A stretch of DNA of 36,387 bases from Oscillospiraceae bacterium (lineage in GTDB: Bacteria > Bacillota > Clostridia > Oscillospirales > Acutalibacteraceae), in assembly GCA_015066065.1 (NCBI GenBank), contig SVPB01000012.1, forward strand, positions 1 through 36,387, in the 5' to 3' direction. Shown here in pieces: positions 34,301 to 36,387 of this stretch; the first letter of the stretch is position 1; every line of letters begins with the position of its first letter. The notes under the pieces are model-generated. The model saw nothing but the letters and a program-made list of their open reading frames with translations, had not been told where the DNA came from and made no database searches. The position numbers and the translations under genes are program-made.

Positions 34301-34751
34301 CTACCCGCTGCATCTGTCCGCCGGACATTTCCCCCGGTTTTTTGCGCAGTTGGTTTCCCAGCCCGACCTGCTCCAATGCCTCCTTGGCCCGGTGGCGGCG
34401 CTCTTTTTTGGAAACACCGGAAAGGGTCAGGGCCAGCTCGACGTTCTGCAGGACCGACTGATGGGGGATGAGGTTATAGCTCTGGAACACAAATCCTACC
34501 GTATGGTTGCGGTAGGTATCCCAGTCTCGGTTGCCAAACCCCTTGGTGGAACGACCGTTGATGACCAGATCACCCTTGGTGTATCGGTCGAGTCCGCCGA
34601 TGATGTTGAGCAAGGTGGTTTTGCCGCACCCGGAAGGCCCCAGTATGGACACAAATTCGTTGTGGCGGAAATTGAGGCTGACTCCGCGCAGTGCCTCCAC
34701 CGCCAGATCGCCGGAGGCGTAGGTTTTATGGATGCGAGAGAGTTGTAACAT
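31344..34751 (-). CDS. fused ABC exporter (ATPase plus MacB/FtsX-type permease)
   Basis: 1135 aa. Residues 1-225 form a LolD/MacB-class ATPase: Walker A GPSGCGKT (38-45), signature MSGGQMQRV (142-150), Walker B DIILADE (161-167) and H-loop His 198. After a charged linker (EEEKKKKRPS), one helix lies near 272-292. An extracytoplasmic region of roughly 700 residues follows, then three C-terminal helices with the FtsX motif QERTKEIGILRAIGASKRNV. This is the MacB topology (1+3 helices), with the ATPase at the N-terminus and a very large outer domain. It probably acts in peptide export, antimicrobial resistance or mechanotransmission. The start is the ATG at 34751, 8 bases after AAGGAG, not the upstream frame start at 34772. 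Confidence 0.92.
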   Translation of the reverse strand: MLQLSRIHKTYASGDLAVEALRGVSLNFRHNEFVSILGPSGCGKTTLLNIIGGLDRYTKGDLVINGRSTKGFGNRDWDTYRNHTVGFVFQSYNLIPHQSVLQNVELALTLSGVSKKERRHRAKEALEQVGLGNQLRKKPGEMSGGQMQRVAIARALVNNPDIILADEPTGALDTETSVQVMEILKEVARDRLVVMVTHNPELAETYSTRIIKMLDGEITGDSAPLTDEELAAEESWSAARSEEEKKKKRPSMSFATSFGLSLKNLFTKKGRTALTAFAGSIGIIGIALITAVSNGMTTYIDTVQENTLSSYPLTLEATHTDMGSLLETFMGEASSHGEHSKDAVYQKSILYDMVNSLNNMSSSQNDLKAFKEYLETTMADTAEDNALRNAINGIRYGYNMEMLVYTKTEAGDIQRSDTEKLLMDLMIKHLGVDMSGMMSMSESYGFGNMMTMGGRKLWQEMLPGNNGELVNPLLLNQYEIIDGGRWPAAYNEIVLVVDKNNEIDDMTLYALGLKSEAEMDALAAASMNQQTIEVEEKHWTYEEIRAMDFRVVFPYECYQYDEATGLYYDMRTNKDGNDNQLGLQLLYDNALPLKVTGIIRPKEDATAAMLTGNVGYTSALTAHIINEGKNAPVIKAQLANPDVDVTTGLPFKPTTSAITAEDFGRYLDELDDVTKAQMWISYVSAISPTELDKIVTPLVEATPIQQMRTTLTAMFAQTDPGTAAMLAELNDQGIRDYYRTVLNQQETAKYAAAKQAEYARKAPADVAAELVAAQSSITDEQRMSLYKAAEFILYVNKLDENGKGNAYVDILVADQINALVEQINGMTREELVAFIENMLTSGDLAVPGDYQQYLEPLLQKDEKSLKETCIGIIKGDDMQTEEKTREQIRQQLTAQGLGDPASQALALQRMMGSYTVSQFEHYYDDVLAFSDTTYEDNLVTLGKLDLDSPSAINIYASSFENKDIIENAIASYNKGRDELQRIVYTDYVGIIMSSVTTIINAITYVLIAFVAISLIVSSIMIGVITLISVQERTKEIGILRAIGASKRNVSSMFNAETVIIGFTSGLLGVVITYLLCIPINIILHALTGIANLSAILPLPAAIILVGISVVLTLFAGIIPSRSAAKKDPVVALRTE

Positions 34752-34788
34752 GCCAATAACTCCTTCTATCAAGCTTACAGTTAAATTG

Positions 34789-34804
34789 TGGTATTACTAT
34801 ACCA
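34789..34804. promoter_or_regulatory. perfect dyad upstream of the ABC exporter
   Basis: TGGTAT-TACT-ATACCA, a 6-4-6 perfect inverted repeat between the exporter start and the divergent promoter. It is a candidate repressor site. Confidence 0.4.
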
Positions 34805-34822
34805 AATATATATGAATATATT

Positions 34823-34839
34823 ATTAACGTCGTGTTAAT
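34823..34839. promoter_or_regulatory. second perfect dyad in the divergent control region
   Basis: ATTAAC-GTCGT-GTTAAT, a 6-5-6 perfect inverted repeat 18 bases from the first dyad, with unrelated arms. It is a candidate operator. Confidence 0.35.
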
Positions 34840-34857
34840 TGTATCCACAACTTTTTA

Positions 34858-34887
34858 TTGACAAACCCCCGGCCTTTACCGTATAAT
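34858..34887 (+). promoter_or_regulatory. promoter of the 63-residue membrane protein
   Basis: Consensus TTGACA (34858-34863), an 18-base spacer and consensus TATAAT (34882-34887). Confidence 0.85.
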
Positions 34888-34931
34888 AATAACAGAAGTA
34901 CAAGCGTTTTTGATAAGGGATGGTGTAAGAT

Positions 34932-35123
34932 ATGGACAATATGGAGAAAGAACAGAACAACAGCTTGCGTATTTGGCTGACCATTGTGGCGATTCTCGTG
35001 GGGATCGGTGTGATTCTGTACACCTTGTACCGGATGGAGAAGCGTTTGCGCCGCGCCTATGGCCGTGTGGAGCATTGGTTAAATGCCCGTAACAAGCCGG
35101 TCACCATCGATCTGGAAGAATAA
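34932..35123 (+). CDS. small single-pass membrane protein
   Basis: 63 aa, no recognised family. A short acidic N-terminus (MDNMEKEQNN) is followed by one membrane helix (about residues 12-33, IWLTIVAILVGIGVILYTLY). An amphipathic, basic segment (RMEKRLRRAYGRVEHWLN) and an acidic end follow. A consensus promoter, an SD-like AAGGGA and a strong terminator frame it, so it is very likely a real gene. It lies divergent to the ABC exporter and could be an accessory or regulatory peptide of it, but nothing proves this. Confidence 0.75.
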   Translation: MDNMEKEQNNSLRIWLTIVAILVGIGVILYTLYRMEKRLRRAYGRVEHWLNARNKPVTIDLEE

Positions 35124-35136
35124 TACATAGCCTTAT

Positions 35137-35168
35137 AGCTCCGCATCCATTGGATGCGGAGCTTTTTT
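35137..35168 (+). terminator. terminator of the small membrane-protein gene
   Basis: A 12-bp stem (AGCTCCGCATCC / GGATGCGGAGCT) with a tight ATT loop, followed by a run of T. Confidence 0.92.
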
Positions 35169-35229
35169 CTTTTTTTACCACGCACAAACACGGCGTGTCG
35201 GCACACAATAGGCATAAGGAGTGAAAGAT

Positions 35230-36303
35230 ATGCGGTGGATAGGTATACTACTTTACAGCCTGATTGTGCTGACCTGCGGAGCGTTGCTGGGCGGTGTGGG
35301 CTACTTACAGCATGCGTTGCCGGACAGCTTTACCGTGGTGGCTGGTGAAAGCGTTTACATGGGCGATTGGGTGGACAGCATCCCGAAGGACGCCACGCGG
35401 TCGGTGGCGCAGGTTGGCGTGAATCAGAGCTATCCGGCGCGCCTGCGATTGCTGGGGGTGGTTCCCATCAAGACGGTTACCGTCCGGGTGGCTGATACCC
35501 CATCGGTCATGGTGTGCGGCACTCCCTTTGGGATCAAGCTATACACCGAAGGGGTGCTGGTGGTGGGTCTTGGCGATGTACAGACGGCGGCAGGCGGCGT
35601 TAATCCGGCGGCGGCTGCCGGCATTTGCGTGGGCGACACCTTACTGACGGTGGATGGTCAGCCGGTGAGCAGTAATGAGGAGCTGGCGGCCACCATTAAC
35701 GCTTGCGGCGGCCGGTCGGTGACCCTGCGGGTGCGTCGGGACGGGGTGGAGTTTTCGGTAACCTTTACCCCGGTGCATCCGGTGGATGGCACCGGCTACC
35801 GGGCAGGAATGTGGGTAAGGGACAGCACAGCTGGCGTGGGTACCCTGACCTTTTATGACCCTAAGGACGGTACCTTCGCCGGACTGGGTCATGCGGTGTC
35901 GGATGCGGATACCGGCCAACAGCTCAGCTTGTCCCGGGGAGAGATCGTCCCAGCCCGTATCCATGGGGTGGAAAAAAGCCAGGTAGGCGATCCGGGGGAA
36001 CTGAAAGCTGGATTTGATCCGGGCACCTTGGGCCAATTATACCGCAATGCGGTCAACGGCCTGTATGGTAAGCTGTCCACCTCGCTGTTACCCGGCATCA
36101 GCCTCCCGGTGGCGATGAAACAACAGGTCAAGGTGGGACCGGTACAGATCTATACCACGGTGGATGGCGATGGCCCCCGGTATTACGATGCGGTCATCCG
36201 CAAGATCCGATATAACGCCTCCGCCGTCACCCGGCATATGGTTGTCGAGGTCACCGACCCGGCGTTACTGGAAAAGACCGGCGGCATTGTGCAGGGAATG
36301 TGA
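35230..36303 (+). pseudogene. spoIVB: SpoIVB serine peptidase, truncated at the catalytic serine
   Basis: 357 aa from the ATG at 35230, with AAGGAG 8 bases upstream. SpoIVB crosses from the forespore and starts sigma-K activation by cleaving SpoIVFA. A signal anchor (about residues 5-25) is followed by a PDZ domain (about 95-185) and the S55 peptidase domain. The catalytic His is at 221 in GLGHAVSD and the Asp at 343 in VTDPALLEKTGG. In B. subtilis the serine (S378) lies 15 residues after D363, in GIVQGMSGSP. Here the frame reads GIVQGM and then TGA exactly where that serine codon belongs. The last 50 or so residues of the family are missing, and no frame of the remaining 84 bases restores them. 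The fragment cannot be active alone. Confidence 0.85.
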
Positions 36304-36315
36304 GTGTGTTATAAT
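36287..36315 (+). promoter_or_regulatory. promoter-like sequence across the spoIVB break
   Basis: TTGTGC (36287-36292, inside spoIVB), a 17-base spacer and TATAAT (36310-36315, beyond the stop codon). The -10 belongs to the sequence that replaces the spoIVB 3' end. It may be chance. Confidence 0.35.
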
Positions 36316-36327
36316 AGAAACAACACA

Positions 36328-36355
36328 GGAAAAGCCCGTAAATAAAGGGTTTTCC
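36328..36355. terminator. hairpin at the right edge of the window
   Basis: GGAAAA-G-CCC (36328-36337) pairs with GGG-TTTTCC (36347-36355), with one bulged G and a 9-base loop. Beyond it, on the minus strand, a short frame entering from outside the window stops near 36361, so the hairpin may terminate a convergent gene lying to the right. Confidence 0.4.
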
Positions 36356-36387
36356 GGCGTTAGCCCAAGTCATTGACCACGACAAGG

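Noticed and set aside
36340-36376. KGFSGVSPSH in a forward frame after the spoIVB stop, resembling the missing GMSGSP motif
   Set aside because: It is in a different frame, lies about 40 bases downstream, has an extra Val inside the motif and stops at once. The likeness is superficial.

Overview
The window is a dense stretch of bacterial chromosome: 32 protein genes, no gene-free gap above about 160 bases, and no rRNA, tRNA, CRISPR array or complete insertion sequence that I can see. The genes point to an endospore-forming member of the Clostridia, probably the Oscillospiraceae/Ruminococcaceae side. This rests on spoIIR and spoIVB, Clostridia-typical small families (DUF4364, DUF896, TIGR04086, DUF624), a sortase-anchored pilin-like adhesin, strong SD sequences and high-GC coding DNA with AT-rich promoters. 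The genus cannot be named from this sequence alone.

Layout. 1-2790: an AraC-type regulator diverges from a two-gene sugar unit (TIM-barrel isomerase and Gfo/Idh/MocA oxidoreductase). 2791-3950: mnmA as a single gene with its own promoter and terminator. 3966-12700: a surface-adhesin locus on the minus strand. It has a regulator with an excisionase-like HTH at one end and a LuxR HTH at the other, then a small cysteine-rich protein, then a 2311-residue VWA/isopeptide-pilin protein with an SPQTG sorting signal. 12699-16425: tcdA diverges from proB-proA-proC (proline synthesis). 16427-20580: trmB-DUF4364 and asd-dapA-dapB (diaminopimelate/lysine), all on the minus strand. 20650-22959: queA-tgt (queuosine). 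23007-23990: yajC and a TIGR04086 membrane protein. 24030-31296: a co-directional run of a SpoIIM-like protein, DUF624, rmuC, polysaccharide deacetylase, DUF896, Lrp, aminotransferase, ispE and spoIIR. 31344-35168: a fused MacB/FtsX-type ABC exporter diverging from a 63-residue membrane protein. 35230-36387: spoIVB, broken at its 3' end.

Two places deserve most attention. First, the spoIVB reading frame stops at the codon where the catalytic serine should be, and the sequence beyond it is unrelated in all frames. This is the pattern expected if an element has integrated into a sporulation gene, like skin-type elements, or if an assembly junction lies here. Second, the adhesin locus has a self-contained control region: dyads at the regulator's promoter, a dyad just upstream of a promoter for the adhesin unit, and a terminator-like hairpin whose 3' arm contains the ribosome-binding site of the cysteine-rich gene. 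That gene is in turn translationally coupled to the giant adhesin. No sortase gene lies in the window.
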